From Gyrodactylus bullatarudis (taxonomy: Eukaryota; Platyhelminthes; Monogenea; Gyrodactylidea; Gyrodactylidae): a DNA stretch of 64,000 bases. The notes beneath the pieces were generated by a model. The model searched no databases and had not been told where the DNA came from. It worked only from the letters and a program-made list of their open reading frames with translations. Shown piece by piece: positions 44,909-54,802 of this stretch. Numbering within the stretch: the first letter of the stretch is position 1; each line of letters begins with the position of its first letter. The position numbers and the translations under genes were made by a program. The stretch lies in the NCBI GenBank assembly GCA_012064415.1, contig SSNU01000265.1:299701-363700 (forward strand), given 5' to 3'.

Positions 44909-46726
44909 ATGAAAGCTATAATACTGTTAGCAATCAGTATTTTGCTATGCTCTGTTCCAAGTACTATATATTAAATATTATTTTCAGTTAATTCATTCCT
45001 CGGAAGAAGCCGTAGTGGTAGTAGTTCGGGAAGCAGAACGAGTTTTGGCTCTAGAAGAACTTATGGTTCCAGTAATGTGGGATGGAATATTCCAAGCAGA
45101 AGAACTTCTTCCTATTATGGCAGTAGATTAAGAACTAGCAGCAGCTTCACGCATAAAACTGGATTGTAAGATGATTTATTTCAAGTCTTCTTAAGATCTG
45201 GTACAGCTAAAGCTGCCTTATTCGGTGCTGGAGGAGCTCTCGCTGGCCTCTACATTGGCTCGAAATTAAGATCTTCCTCTTATTACGGTGGCATGAGGAA
45301 TGATAACAGATTTCAAGTATGCCCTGGACAATACATTGATGCTTACAATACGCCAGGAACGACTCATTTTGTTTGTCCACCTGATCCTGACCACTTTGCC
45401 TTGAACTCTTGTTGTTATGATGGTAGTATAGGTTATTGTTGTGATCAAGGTTATAGTAATTATGGAAGGTATTTTTAGTTTCATTTTGATATTAAATTCT
45501 CTAATAATTCATCTTTTTATTCTAGAACTGTAGGCTCTTCTGTTTCTGGTGCTATTGGAAGTATCATAATGTTTGTTTTATTCGGTCTTTGCATTTACTT
45601 TTGTTGCTGCAGAAAAAAATCTGACCAAAACCAAGTTCCTGTAGAAATGCAAGAACCCGTGAGTTATTTTAGTTATTCATTAATCTCGGAAATAATTTCA
45701 TAGATGTTTTCATATTTCATGACCATAAATAGTTCCATGTCATATGATGTCTACTTTCATATTTTTCTTTCCATATATTCTTTATACCTAGATTTACTCT
45801 CCTTATATTCCTGGCTCTTTTCAAATGAGAAATTATTTTCAAGTAAAATTAGTTATTTCTCAGATTTTTTGTTGATTTTTAAATAGTTAATTTCTATTCT
45901 TATTATGGATTAACAAAAAGCTTTTTTGCTTTTTCATTTGGAATAATCAATCAAAATTCGCAATATTATTTCTGATTTCACTTATATTAGAATATATATT
46001 GCGTCAATTGTCTTGAAAACCTACTCAATTAAATCTATTTTTTTCATTTTTGTTTTCAAAGAATGGTCCTTGGATGCGTCACGCCATGCCAGATTATTAA
46101 AAGGGCCAATATCCTGTTGTTATTGGTATTGATAGCATTGTTATATTTCATCAATCAGTATTTTTAAATTATTTATTTAATAGTTGTAATAAAATTTATT
46201 TTGTTTGGAATAATGTTCACTTGACCATGATGAAAAAATAGATCTATACTTGAGGCTAGCTTTATAAGTAGGTTAAATGTTATCAGGATTGAGATTCAGT
46301 GTTTTAAAACATGGCTCATGAATAATTTTGGTAAATATTTATATTCTTCTTCAAGTAAGATTATTATTGATCGATGAAACCTATTTTGATATATTCGACG
46401 TGTCCTTGTCTCTCTTTCAGATGTTTTTTGACAACTAATTAATATTCTTCTCTCATTTGTTTATATTTTCTTTTTGTCATTGAATTCTGATAAAAAATCA
46501 TCTTATTCAGGAGGACGATCATCCCCCAGAACCGCAATTTCCTGGAGAAAAGAGCTATCCAGATTATCCACCTCAGCCGAGTTATCCCCCACAACCTCCT
46601 AGTTATCCCTCTGCCCAGCCACCTGCATATCCATCGCAAGTGCCTGCTTACCCACCTCAAGCTCCTTATCCTCCACCTCCGTCTGGCGCAGGTCAAGCTT
46701 ATCCAACTGCACCTGGTTGGAATTAA
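44909..46726 (+). CDS. Cluster gene C: full-length Shisa-like/CX-module-like membrane protein
   Basis: Five exons (44909-44960, 44988-45165, 45196-45468, 45526-45658, 46511-46726) join to 283 residues; introns are 27, 30, 57 and 852 nt. Order: signal peptide (MKAIILLAISILLCSVP); Ser/Arg/Gly-rich segment; Gly/Ala hydrophobic stretch (GTAKAALFGAGGALAGLYIG); cysteine module (QVCPGQYIDAYN, HFVCPPD, NSCCYDG, GYCC); transmembrane helix (IGSIIMFVLFGLCIYF) followed by CCCRKK; Pro/Tyr-rich tail with PPSYP/PPAYP-type repeats, ending TAPGWN. This is the architecture of Shisa-type or nematode CX-module proteins. The tail could bind WW or ESCRT-type domains, as PY motifs do. A type I plasma- or endo-membrane protein is inferred. 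Its cellular role is unknown. The reading frame total (852 nt) closes exactly across five exons. Confidence 0.82.
46062..46194 (+). CDS. Possible alternative terminal exon of gene C
   Basis: Inside the last intron of gene C, TTTTGTTTTCAAAG ends at 46061. It is followed in phase by a short open segment, NGPWMRHAMPDY and stop (about 46062-46100), then AATAAA at about 46188. Used instead of the 46511 exon, it would replace the PY-rich tail with 12 residues. Weak evidence: acceptor, phase and poly(A) signal only. Confidence 0.3.
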
Positions 46727-47274
46727 CGAGATTAAATTTATTTTTCGTTTCATTGAGAAATACTCACTGATAATTTATTATCTATCAGTTACATAAAGAA
46801 TTTTGAATTTTCAGTTTTAATCTGTGTATTTGTGCTTAAAGCCATTTCAATTAACTAAAAAATAAATAATTTCATTCAAGAAATGATCTCTTTTGGGTTA
46901 ACATTGAAACCTCGTATTGTGTAGATGGATTCTCAAATGGCTACAAATTCTTGACTAAATCACACTAGTTACAAGTAAAATCCAAAATCTAAACTCAAAA
47001 ATACCAGCTAATCAAGTAGAAAGTCAGGCCTCAACAATGAATTGTGATTCAATAGATAACCCAAAAACCATGCTATATTTAGACCAATAAATAACAGGAA
47101 TTTGATTCTTCTTTTCCAAATGAATCATTTATATTTTCTCATTGGATTTGAAAAACATCCATATGTATTTCTTATATGAATGAATTACACTTTCCTTTCA
47201 TTGTTCAACTTAAAATAGATTTGTATTCAAATTTACAAATCACATGACGTTGAAAAGTTTGAATTACTTTCATC
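46727..47274. other. Intergenic between genes C and D
   Basis: No feature beyond an AATAAATAA at about 46860 that could serve gene C. No signal-peptide or cysteine-module exon for gene D was found here. Confidence 0.45.
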
Positions 47275-48255
47275 ATGTCCGAATCTCCAACCAAATTCGA
47301 AGAAATGAGTACAAATTCAGAGACTAATGGATCTTCTGCTACCGGTATAAGTGGAAGTCTTGTACTTTTCCTCTTATTCTGTCTTATCATTTACTTTTGC
47401 TGGAGAAAAAAATCAAAACATAACCGAGACACAAGAGGCTGTCAAGGACTTGTGAGTTATTTTAATTCTCATGTTTGATTCACATTGTAATATTTTTTGG
47501 ATATTTTTAATAAACGATATTCATTGAATATTAATTTGAAAATAAAATTTTTTTTCGTGAAAATATAATCTTAAATTAGTTTTATCACAGACTTTACATG
47601 TCTTCGTGAATGGTAGCCCTAAAGTTCTCGAGCACATAATTAGCTTATACATTTAGAATTTATTAAAAATTTAATTTTAAAGTTGTTTTTGAAGAATTAT
47701 GTTTGTATTTTTGATAAAAATAATTATTATAACTATTTAATTAAAATTTAGCCATGATAAAAGCTAAACAACTATTGATTGGTCAAACTACAGAAAAAAT
47801 CAATAAACATAAAAATTGATGGCCTTAAAGGGACTTCCATTTGTTTGAGGTCGAAATTTTGGGCGTCCAGAAAAAGTGTTAATTCATGAAGGTCTAGTAA
47901 TAATAAGATGTTGTAAAGATACTTTTAATGTTTGTGATGGGTGTATTGAGCAGTGTTAGAATGACCAAAATAGACGAGATTACATATATCTGATAATAAA
48001 ACTAATTTTTTTGATCGAAATCTAAACTAGGCATGGATGAGATCTTACTTTTTTTCTATCTTGACTGTCAAACATTTTGATCAAAATTAATTTATTCAGG
48101 TAGAAGATTATACACCAGAACCACAATATATTGGAGAAAGGTCTTATCATGATTATACAATTCAACCTCCCAGTTATTCTCCTTCACAGGCTCCTTATCC
48201 TCCACCTGCGTCTGAGAATAGAAGAGCTTACCCAACAGCACCTGGTTGGAATTGA
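47275..48255 (+). CDS. Cluster gene D: ectodomain-less membrane-tail paralogue of C
   Basis: Exons 47275-47451 and 48100-48255 join in phase to 110 residues. The protein starts MSESPTKFEEMSTNSETNG and has a single transmembrane helix (GSLVLFLLFCLIIYF) followed by CWRKKSKHN. The tail has EDYTPEPQYIGERSYHDY, then QPPSYSPSQAPYPPP and the same ending as gene C (AYPTAPGWN). The exon boundary after the membrane exon is the same as in gene C. Signal peptide and cysteine module are absent. Either upstream exons were lost or missed, or this is a deliberate short form with a 27-residue outside segment. The 648-nt intron carries a decayed GIY-YIG element. Confidence 0.72.
47770..47975 (+). pseudogene. 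Decayed GIY-YIG element inside the intron of gene D
   Basis: Blocks such as ATTGGTCAAACTACAGAAAA, GTCCAGAAAAAGTGTTAATT, CATGAAG and GTGTATTGAGCAGTGTTAGA follow the order of the GIY-YIG ORF at 53560-53850 (IGQTGR, VQKNFRKRLIHEA, EVNIKQCW). Stops and deletions are frequent. It is in the same orientation as gene D. Confidence 0.6.
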
Positions 48256-49876
48256 CTAGATTGCACTTATATTTTTTACCTAGTCATTATTATTTCTTAG
48301 AAAAATCTTCATCAATATTTCACAAGAGAAAAAAATATTCATTCCAAACTGGACAGTAAAAAGTGCTAAAAAGAGATAAAAACTTGTTTAATTCTTCCTG
48401 ACTAATCCACGAATTACTTCCGTTTAGCATTTAAGAGCTACTCATAATCAATAGAATAATTATATTTGATCCTTGATGTAAATACAAGTCTAGAATAAAC
48501 ATTAGTAAAAGTAGTTTCGATTGGAATACAAGCAACCTTTTTCGAAAGTCTCTTCCAGACGTTCTGGTACTGAGACGGTTAACTACCTTCTGCTTCAGTA
48601 GCATGTGACGCTATTAGTTTAAATCCTCTTTAATCTTATCTTAGCGCCCTGTAGTATTCCTATTGGTATCCTGCTGGGTTTTATTTTTTTTCAAATCTGG
48701 ACCTGTAAGGCTTTTAGATGAAATTGAAGAGAGTTTGGAAAAAACCCTCTGAGAAAGGTACTCAGAAGTATCTCAGCACTGAAACTTTTGTGGAAAAGTT
48801 GGTTCCAATTACATGTACTTTTGCTTTTTTTTTTAAGACACTCATAATCTTTGCATTAATTAAACTAACGTTTTCAATCTCGAAATTTTGAGTTTGTTGA
48901 CTCGAAGTCATGCTAGAACGAATGAAAGATTATTAGTGAATAAAGTTTTATTTTCATCGCTTTTCTTCAGACCAAACTCCGATTTTGGATAAATTTATAT
49001 TCATGAGGGTTTAAGGACCAATAGCAATTAATCATTCAAGATTGACCAATGGGAATTAAGTCTTCTCTGATGTCGGCAGATTTCTTTTTCGTGATGGAGT
49101 TGAGAAAAATACCTCTTTTGATCATTGTGAGGTACAGCAGAAATTCGATTACAGTGGTTTTGAGAGTTGAAACAAGCAACAAAAAAGAAAAGGGAAGAAA
49201 AAAGAATAATTTTTAGTGTTCCGAGATAATTTAGTACTCGAAAAATCAGGCTATATCCTTTATTTTTTATGTAGAATACTAATGAGGACTCATTCGAAAG
49301 CTAAATAAATTTTCTATAAAACTGTGTATAGTGAATTCTGTAATAAAATTTTATATTTTAAAATTTCGTAACTCCAATCAAGTTGTCAGGACAAGCCTTT
49401 AATTGCCGAAAATTGGTGTTTTTTAAAATTGAATTTTATATCTCTAGACACAGGCATTTCAAATCTGCTTTCATCTCCTTTGTACATTCCTACGGAGAAA
49501 AGTTATGAGCATTTAAATTTTCAAATTTTTCAAAAGTATCTACCGGCATACACTGAAAAATGTAATTTGTAGGAAATCAGACTTTGACATGTATACGGTT
49601 CCATGTATTTTTTCTCCTAGCCTGTTTACTACTGTTACGTGTAAAAAAAGGGACAACATGTTTTTTACGCAATAAAAGACATGTCTTGATTGAAAAGTAT
49701 TGATTACACGTATCTCTTTTTATGGGTAAAAATTAGTAGCGAAAAGTAACAAGGTTTCTCAGGATTTTCTTGTAACAATAAATTTTTTAAACAAAGAATA
49801 AAACTCAACAATGCCAAATTAAGAATAAACCAATCAGAGGACAGCTAAGAATATTTTCTAAAATTTTGTGTATATA
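48256..49876. other. No gene recognised
   Basis: About 48540-48700 is less AT-biased than its flanks but shows no open frame longer than about 30 codons. No splice-consistent exon for the cluster family was found. Confidence 0.4.
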
Positions 49877-50624
49877 TTACCGTTAATTTTATTACTCTTG
49901 ATAGTCTTAAGACTAACAGAATGGTTTGTTAAACTTGTTACTTCGGTCTGAAATTGAGACTTCTTATACAGTGCTCTGCGAAACTCATGGATTCCAGAGA
50001 ATAAGACGTATCAAGTGTTGAAATTCAGCCAACAGTATTAATTTTACTTAAGGATTTTAACTCAATAGTTCGTCAAATTTGTTACCGAGTTTCAGGAATA
50101 ACTAGTTAGTGATCATAGTATAAATTTCTTCTCATAATGTATTTTCATTTGTTGATTCACTTCTATTCTTTAAATGAGGAATATTTGAAGGACTACTTTT
50201 TTTACCATTTGAAGCCATTTGGACCTTTTTTGATAATATGCAGAAATTCATATTTCGATATCATTCTTGAAGCCTGGTAATAAGTTTTACGAACTATTCA
50301 GCTAAAATTGTATAAAAAGTTCCAATTAGGGACCTTACAATGTTGAATTTTTTTCTTAATCTTTGATATTATTTTCGAAAAATTTGATTCAATCAACCAA
50401 ACTTATTAAAGAGAATCAGGATCAGCAAACTATACTTTATAGCTGAATATCTTGTTAATCTTGAAACCTGGTTAGAAGTTTATCAAACTATTCCGTTAGT
50501 CTTAAGGTTATCTGATAGTCTTAAGACTATCAAAGATTCCAGTTAATCTTGTTACCGAGTAAAAAGTTTAACAAACCATTCCGTTAATCTTAAGAATATC
50601 AAGAGTAACAAGATTAACGGTAAC
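49877..50624. repeat. Foldback MITE family B
   Basis: The left end TTACCGTTAATTTTATTACT, continuing CTTGATAGTCTTAAGACTAA, is the inverted form of the right end (AGTAACAAGATTAACGGTAA). Pairing extends to GAATGGTTTGTTAAAC. Extra inverted blocks around TCTTAAGACTA lie at about 50505-50535. No coding sequence. Confidence 0.75.
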
Positions 50625-50631
50625 ACTCAAG

Positions 50632-50786
50632 GAATTGAGAGACTCATAGCAGATACTAAAAATGCTGCTGAGGGCATTAGAAAATTCGAGAAATTAGATC
50701 ATTCTACTGCGAGTGTCGTTGAGAGTAGAAGATCTTTTCCTGCAGGAATGAACTTTTTCGATTATGTTAACAGATTTGGACATTGA
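50632..50786 (+). CDS. Orphan terminal exon (unknown family), plus-strand copy
   Basis: Directly after the foldback, following CTCAAG, one frame reads EGIRKFEKLDHSTASVV, then ESRRSFPAGMNFFDYVNRFG, H and stop (50784-50786). A second, diverged copy on the minus strand at 53222-53107 preserves the protein (KFENLDHSTASVV..., MNFFDYVNRFG) with many changes at third codon positions, arguing for a real coding exon. Upstream exons were not found; the foldback may have replaced them. Function unknown. Confidence 0.55.
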
Positions 50787-51429
50787 ACTTTAATTTTATC
50801 ACTTATTATTTTGTCAGATTTATTTTATTTAAACTCTTTATATATTTATTTTTCTACTTGCTAACTCAATATTGAATCACTAAACTCATACAGTTCCTTC
50901 AAATTAGCGAATTATTCATAGGAAAACCTGAATGAAATATCTTTTACTCAACTACGTGACTTTTTAAGTGTTTGAGCTTAAATTCAAAGCTGTATGAGAA
51001 GTTCCAACCAATGAAAATTTCAACTCTAAAAATATCAACTTAAATTAGTACCAAACCTCCGATGATTACAAAATAGTTATTTAAAACAAATATTTTGTTT
51101 AGTTTAGCAATTTTTGCGTTCTTTAAATGAATTTCTGTCGAAACTTCAAAGTTTATTGAATTCAGTTGAAAATGGAAAATCACAAGATTTACAATTGATA
51201 TTCTGAGATGGAATCAAGATTTTTCGATGAATTGCACCTTGAACTATTGAATGAATCCTCAGACTTATGGTATTTTTGTTAAAAATCTATTTTCATCTAC
51301 CTCTAACATATACATTGTATTATTGTTGACTTTTTTAAAAGTAGCATTGAGTAGCGAATTTGGTGTTGTAATTATTATACATCTAAGTCTCAGAAAACGC
51401 TTCATTTACCTCTGAATTAGATAGGAGGT
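50787..51429. other. No gene recognised
   Basis: AT-rich; presumably 3'UTR of the orphan exon near its start. Nothing else supported. Confidence 0.4.
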
Positions 51430-51656
51430 AAAGCTAGTTGGCATGAAGACGAGAATTCCCTATTTTTACAAAAAAATCAATATTTCTGACCAGATGGAAC
51501 CAGATGTAGGAATGAAAAAATTTCGAAAATAAATCCAAAAAAACATTAGCCTAATTTCGGTCTAATTGTATCCATTCTGTTCCTGTTTATCTGATCAAAA
51601 ATATTGAGTTCTTTGTAAAAATAGTGAATTCTCATCTTCATGTCAACTAGCTTTAT
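51430..51656. repeat. Foldback MITE family A, short complete copy
   Basis: The ends AAAGCTAGTTGGCATGAAGA and CATCTTCATGTCAACTAGCT, followed by TTA, are inverted repeats within flanking TA. The interior is shortened relative to the 24-kb copy. Confidence 0.8.
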
Positions 51657-52442
51657 ATTGGAATCTGAAAAGCTTTCAGTTCTATTCTCCATCTGACATG
51701 TGCTATATTTTATTATAATAATAACATTTTACTTTATTGATTTAGACAAAAATAAATATCTAAAAATAAAATAACGTTTTTAGTTCTTGCAAAAAATAGG
51801 TCTATGATGCAAGTGACCTTCTTTGATAACTGTGAAATATTTCCTTGATTAACTAATCTTTATCGATCACATAACAGAGAACTTCATGAGAATTCCTATC
51901 GTTTAAGTTTTTATCCTGAAATCGAACCAATGAATGTCTATTTTCTAAAATATGAGGAATACTAACTTTGGATAATTCATCTTTTACTAAGGCTATGCTA
52001 AAAATAGGCTATTCTGAAAATATTCTTCGCATATGCCGGAACCATAAAACTAATAATTTCTCAACAGATTTGAAAAGAAAAAGATGAATAAATTTTCAGA
52101 TCTGATGATTCGTTATTAAAAATTTGGAGAGTCCAAAGATTGATAAAAGTATGAACTCAATTTCGGACTCAATGCAGCTTGTTACATTAGGAATATGGGA
52201 AATTCTCAAAAATTTACTCAAGTCAAAAATACCACCTAGCAAGCTATGAAATAGGAACTCGTCTCATATCTGATCATATTTTTTTGGTGATTTTAGATAT
52301 GAATAGAAGGAAAATTTCCCTCGACTCTTCTAGTTTCTGAGCTATTTAAAGTTAAAGTTGAAAATTTACCTATTCATTCCGAAAATCCTCAATTTGAGCT
52401 CAAGTTTATGTCTATGTAAACAGCCCGTAGGAAAGAAATCTT
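51657..52442. other. No gene recognised
   Basis: No open frame, exon or repeat beyond short AT tracts was recognised. Confidence 0.4.
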
Positions 52443-53540
52443 GAGCTAGTTGACATCAAGATGAGAATTTACTATTTTTACAAAAACCTCGATATTTTTC
52501 TCCGGATTCCTAAAAAATATTCTTTGAATTCTAAATGGAATGAGCTAATAAGTTGTTGATATTCAAAAAAATTCAATCTGACCAAAATTAGGCCAATTTT
52601 TGGATTTCGAAAATGCACCAAAATTCAATTTTTTCAACTTTTGAACCCAGCATTTTTATCGATTTCGATTATTGGAAGCAATTAAGTACTAATATTAGTT
52701 AGAGGTAGATGAAAATTGTCTTATGAGAAAAAATCGACGCGGGTCTTTAAGTTTCCAATAGATCGTAGTCTTAATTCTCGAAATGGCTTGATTTTACATC
52801 AAAATATTGAATCCTCTTTCTATAATCTTTCAATTTCAAAACTATTTAATAAAATTTAAATGATTGCTCCAAAAAAGGCTAATTTAAAAAAGTAAACAAA
52901 TTTCGTGTTTAAATTCATTCATGTGTAAACTCTGAACATTTGGTACCAATTCAAAAATATAATTTTATATATCCCAAGTTTTTTTCTAAGCGGTTGAGTT
53001 CTATCAGCTTAAATTATGCAAAAAGTTTTTTTCGGTAGCTTAGATAGTTGAAATGAGTTAATGATACAAAAAATATTTATTGAAAATCTCTATAAAATAA
53101 ATCAAATCAGATTCCAAATCTATTAACATAATCAAAAAAGTTCATGTGTGCAGGAATAGAGCTTCTACTTCCAACAACACTTGCTGTGCTATGATCCAAA
53201 TTTTCGAATTTTCGTATTCCTTCTGCGGATCAACATTAGACAAAGAATTTGAATTCGGCCATAGAGAAAGCGATGAATTTACTGTTTCCGCGAAAAAGTT
53301 AAACTTCAAGATTTTGGCAAGATTTCAAATCAACCAAAATTCAAATGGTTCGATTTCCCACAGTAATGACGAATTTCAGTGAACTTCTGCAGGGGAATTC
53401 AAATTCTTCGTCTAATGTTGATCCCTAATATTAGTACTTAAATGCTTCCAATAATCGAAATCGATAAAAATTTTGGGTTCAAAAGTTGAAAAAGTGGAAT
53501 TTTGATGCATTTTCGAAATCCAAAAATTGGCCTAACATTT
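52443..53540. repeat. Foldback MITE family A, split arms
   Basis: The left arm at about 52443-52700 (GAGCTAGTTGACATCAAGAT ... TATCGATTTCGATTATTGGA) and the right arm at about 53220-53540 (CCAATAATCGAAATCGATAA ... GAAATCCAAAAATTGGCCTA) are inverted. About 500 bp between them includes ordinary AT-rich DNA and the orphan exon copy at 53107-53222. The right arm stops abruptly where the GIY-YIG element begins. Confidence 0.6.
53107..53222 (-). pseudogene. Orphan terminal exon, minus-strand copy truncated by a MITE
   Basis: The minus strand reads GIRKFENLDHSTASVV, GSRSSIPAHMNFFDYVNRFG, I and stop (53109-53107), a paralogue of 50632-50786. Just upstream (about 53225) the sequence switches to the arm of a family A foldback, so the exon is cut. 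It could be spliced only if a new acceptor such as the CAG at 53223 is used. Confidence 0.55.
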
Positions 53541-53544
53541 TTGA

Positions 53545-53878
53545 GGGCTGTGGTATTTATAAATTGAAGTGTAGCTGTGATAAAAGTTATATTGGTCAAA
53601 CTGGTAGGAATTTTAGAACAAGAATCAAAGGAAATAAAAACAGTATTTTAAGAAATGATAATAAGTCACATGTTTTTCAACATATCCTCAACAATAATGG
53701 GCATAAAATAAATTTTGAGGAGGTTAAAATTCTTGGTGTGCAGAAAAACTTTAGAAAGAGGTTAATTCATGAAGCTCTAAAAATAGGCAATAATGATGCT
53801 TTTAATGGAAATGTTGGTGAAGTGAACATTAAGCAGTGTTGGATTCAGCTTTTTGGCAAAAGGAGGAAGTTAAATTAA
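53545..53878 (+). CDS. GIY-YIG endonuclease domain, N-terminally truncated
   Basis: The frame reads GCGIYKLKCSCDKSYIGQTG, then RNFRTRIKGNKNSI, with H at SHVFQHILNNNGHKINFEE and a C-terminal VQKNFRKRLIHEALKIGNND. These are the GIY...YIG, Arg and downstream acidic features of retroelement-type GIY-YIG nucleases. The formal start at 53486 lies in the MITE arm, so real coding begins near 53545. Reverse transcriptase is absent. The remaining domain is free of stops, yet without RT it cannot be autonomous. Confidence 0.75.
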
Positions 53879-54037
53879 ATCTGATGAAAAATTAAAACTC
53901 TTTTCTGTTCTGATTTTCTATACTTTATTATCATAGGTCAGCCTCTTGTATTATTCTATTCTCTCATCTGATTGGACAAAACTGATAGATATGAGATCAT
54001 GAAAGTATATAAATAGTAATTTTTTTTTGACAAACTT

Positions 54038-54093
54038 GTCGTATCACTGAAGAAGGCGTGTGAAGACAATCACCGTCGAAACGTTTGGATGAC
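54038..54093 (+). ncRNA. Hammerhead-like ribozyme candidate in the retroelement 3' end
   Basis: Core boxes CUGAAGA (54047) and GAAAC (54078) enclose a stem-II candidate GGCG-UG / CA-(C)-CGUC with one bulge. A short ACGU could form the minimal stem III. GUC...UCA upstream and UGG...GAC downstream could form stem I with an internal loop. Penelope-like elements are known to carry type I hammerheads. Paired by eye only. Confidence 0.4.
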
Positions 54094-54118
54094 CATGGCT
54101 AAGAATTCTAATACTGAC

Positions 54119-54802
54119 CTAAGTTTTAATAAATTTTTTTATAAAATTTCTTCTTTCTTTGCATTTGATTATTGAAGATTTTACGCTCGATATCAATTTT
54201 TCTACTTTTTCGTAATTGTTCTTTATTTTGAGAACCGCATTGTGAAGTAAATGCGCTAGGCATGTCACATGCTGTAACTTTTTATAGGTAATTTTCAACA
54301 GGTTTCCTGCCTTTTTCATGTATCGAGCGGCATCGGATAAGAGTAGCAGGAAATTTTCAGGACGAACTTGTAGTTGACGAAGCTTAGCATCAATTAAGCG
54401 AATGATTAACTTGTGATCCAACTTTTCTTCTACTTTTGTCACCCCAACAAGATATGAAATTGATGGCTCCTTCAACGTACCAACAAGAATATTGACATCG
54501 CTTATTTTCAGGATTTCGGATTCATCTATAATCAAAAAGATCTTCTCCTCTTTGAAAGTGTTGACAAAAAATTCCATTTTCTCGTTGAAGAACTTAGGAA
54601 TCATGGCCCGAGCTTTTTCATTGCTTGGAAGAGGGTTACCGATTTCTTCGAAAATATTGCGTAGCTTCTTGCACCGGAGTTTGTGAAGAGGTATTCCAGC
54701 TTCTAGGAATGCATCGGTTATTTTTTCGTGAAACGACTTCGAGTTCAAATTCTCGGGGGTATGAGGACACAAAAAGACTAGCCATGGAGAATTAATGATC
54801 AA
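54119..54802 (-). CDS. Partial hAT-family transposase (DUF659/CGGBP1-like type)
   Basis: A 227-residue frame. Its N-terminal part (ITDAFLEAGIPLHKLRCKKL, then RNIFEEIG) is the ADIPLxKL...FR block typical of CGGBP1-like and hAT proteins. Then follow LIIDESE (first catalytic Asp region), ENFLLLLSDAARYMKKAGN (second Asp region) and CLAHLLHNAVLKI (conserved C..H..H block). The BED zinc finger upstream and the C-terminal dimerisation region with the catalytic Glu are missing. The frame ends right beside the GIY-YIG element's 3' end, so that insertion probably cut the gene. The product is expected to be inactive as a transposase. Confidence 0.78.
   Translation of the reverse strand: MIINSPWLVFLCPHTPENLNSKSFHEKITDAFLEAGIPLHKLRCKKLRNIFEEIGNPLPSNEKARAMIPKFFNEKMEFFVNTFKEEKIFLIIDESEILKISDVNILVGTLKEPSISYLVGVTKVEEKLDHKLIIRLIDAKLRQLQVRPENFLLLLSDAARYMKKAGNLLKITYKKLQHVTCLAHLLHNAVLKIKNNYEKVEKLISSVKSSIIKCKERRNFIKKFIKT

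Larger units (their letters stand above)
53530..54110 (+). mobile_element. GIY-YIG retroelement 3' portion, Penelope-like
   Basis: Contains the GIY-YIG ORF and a 3' region of about 230 bp. The latter carries CTGAAGA (54047-54053) and GAAAC (54078-54082) around a helix-forming segment, followed by GTTTGGATGACC. The same 3' end is found decayed near 9580. Upstream, the element is truncated inside a foldback arm; downstream it ends about 10 bp before the partial hAT frame. Confidence 0.65.

Noticed and set aside
46439..46753. 104-codon minus frame rich in Trp and Arg
   Set aside because: Antisense to the Pro/Tyr-rich tail exon of gene C; the WI/WL repeats are a complement of PPSYP codons.
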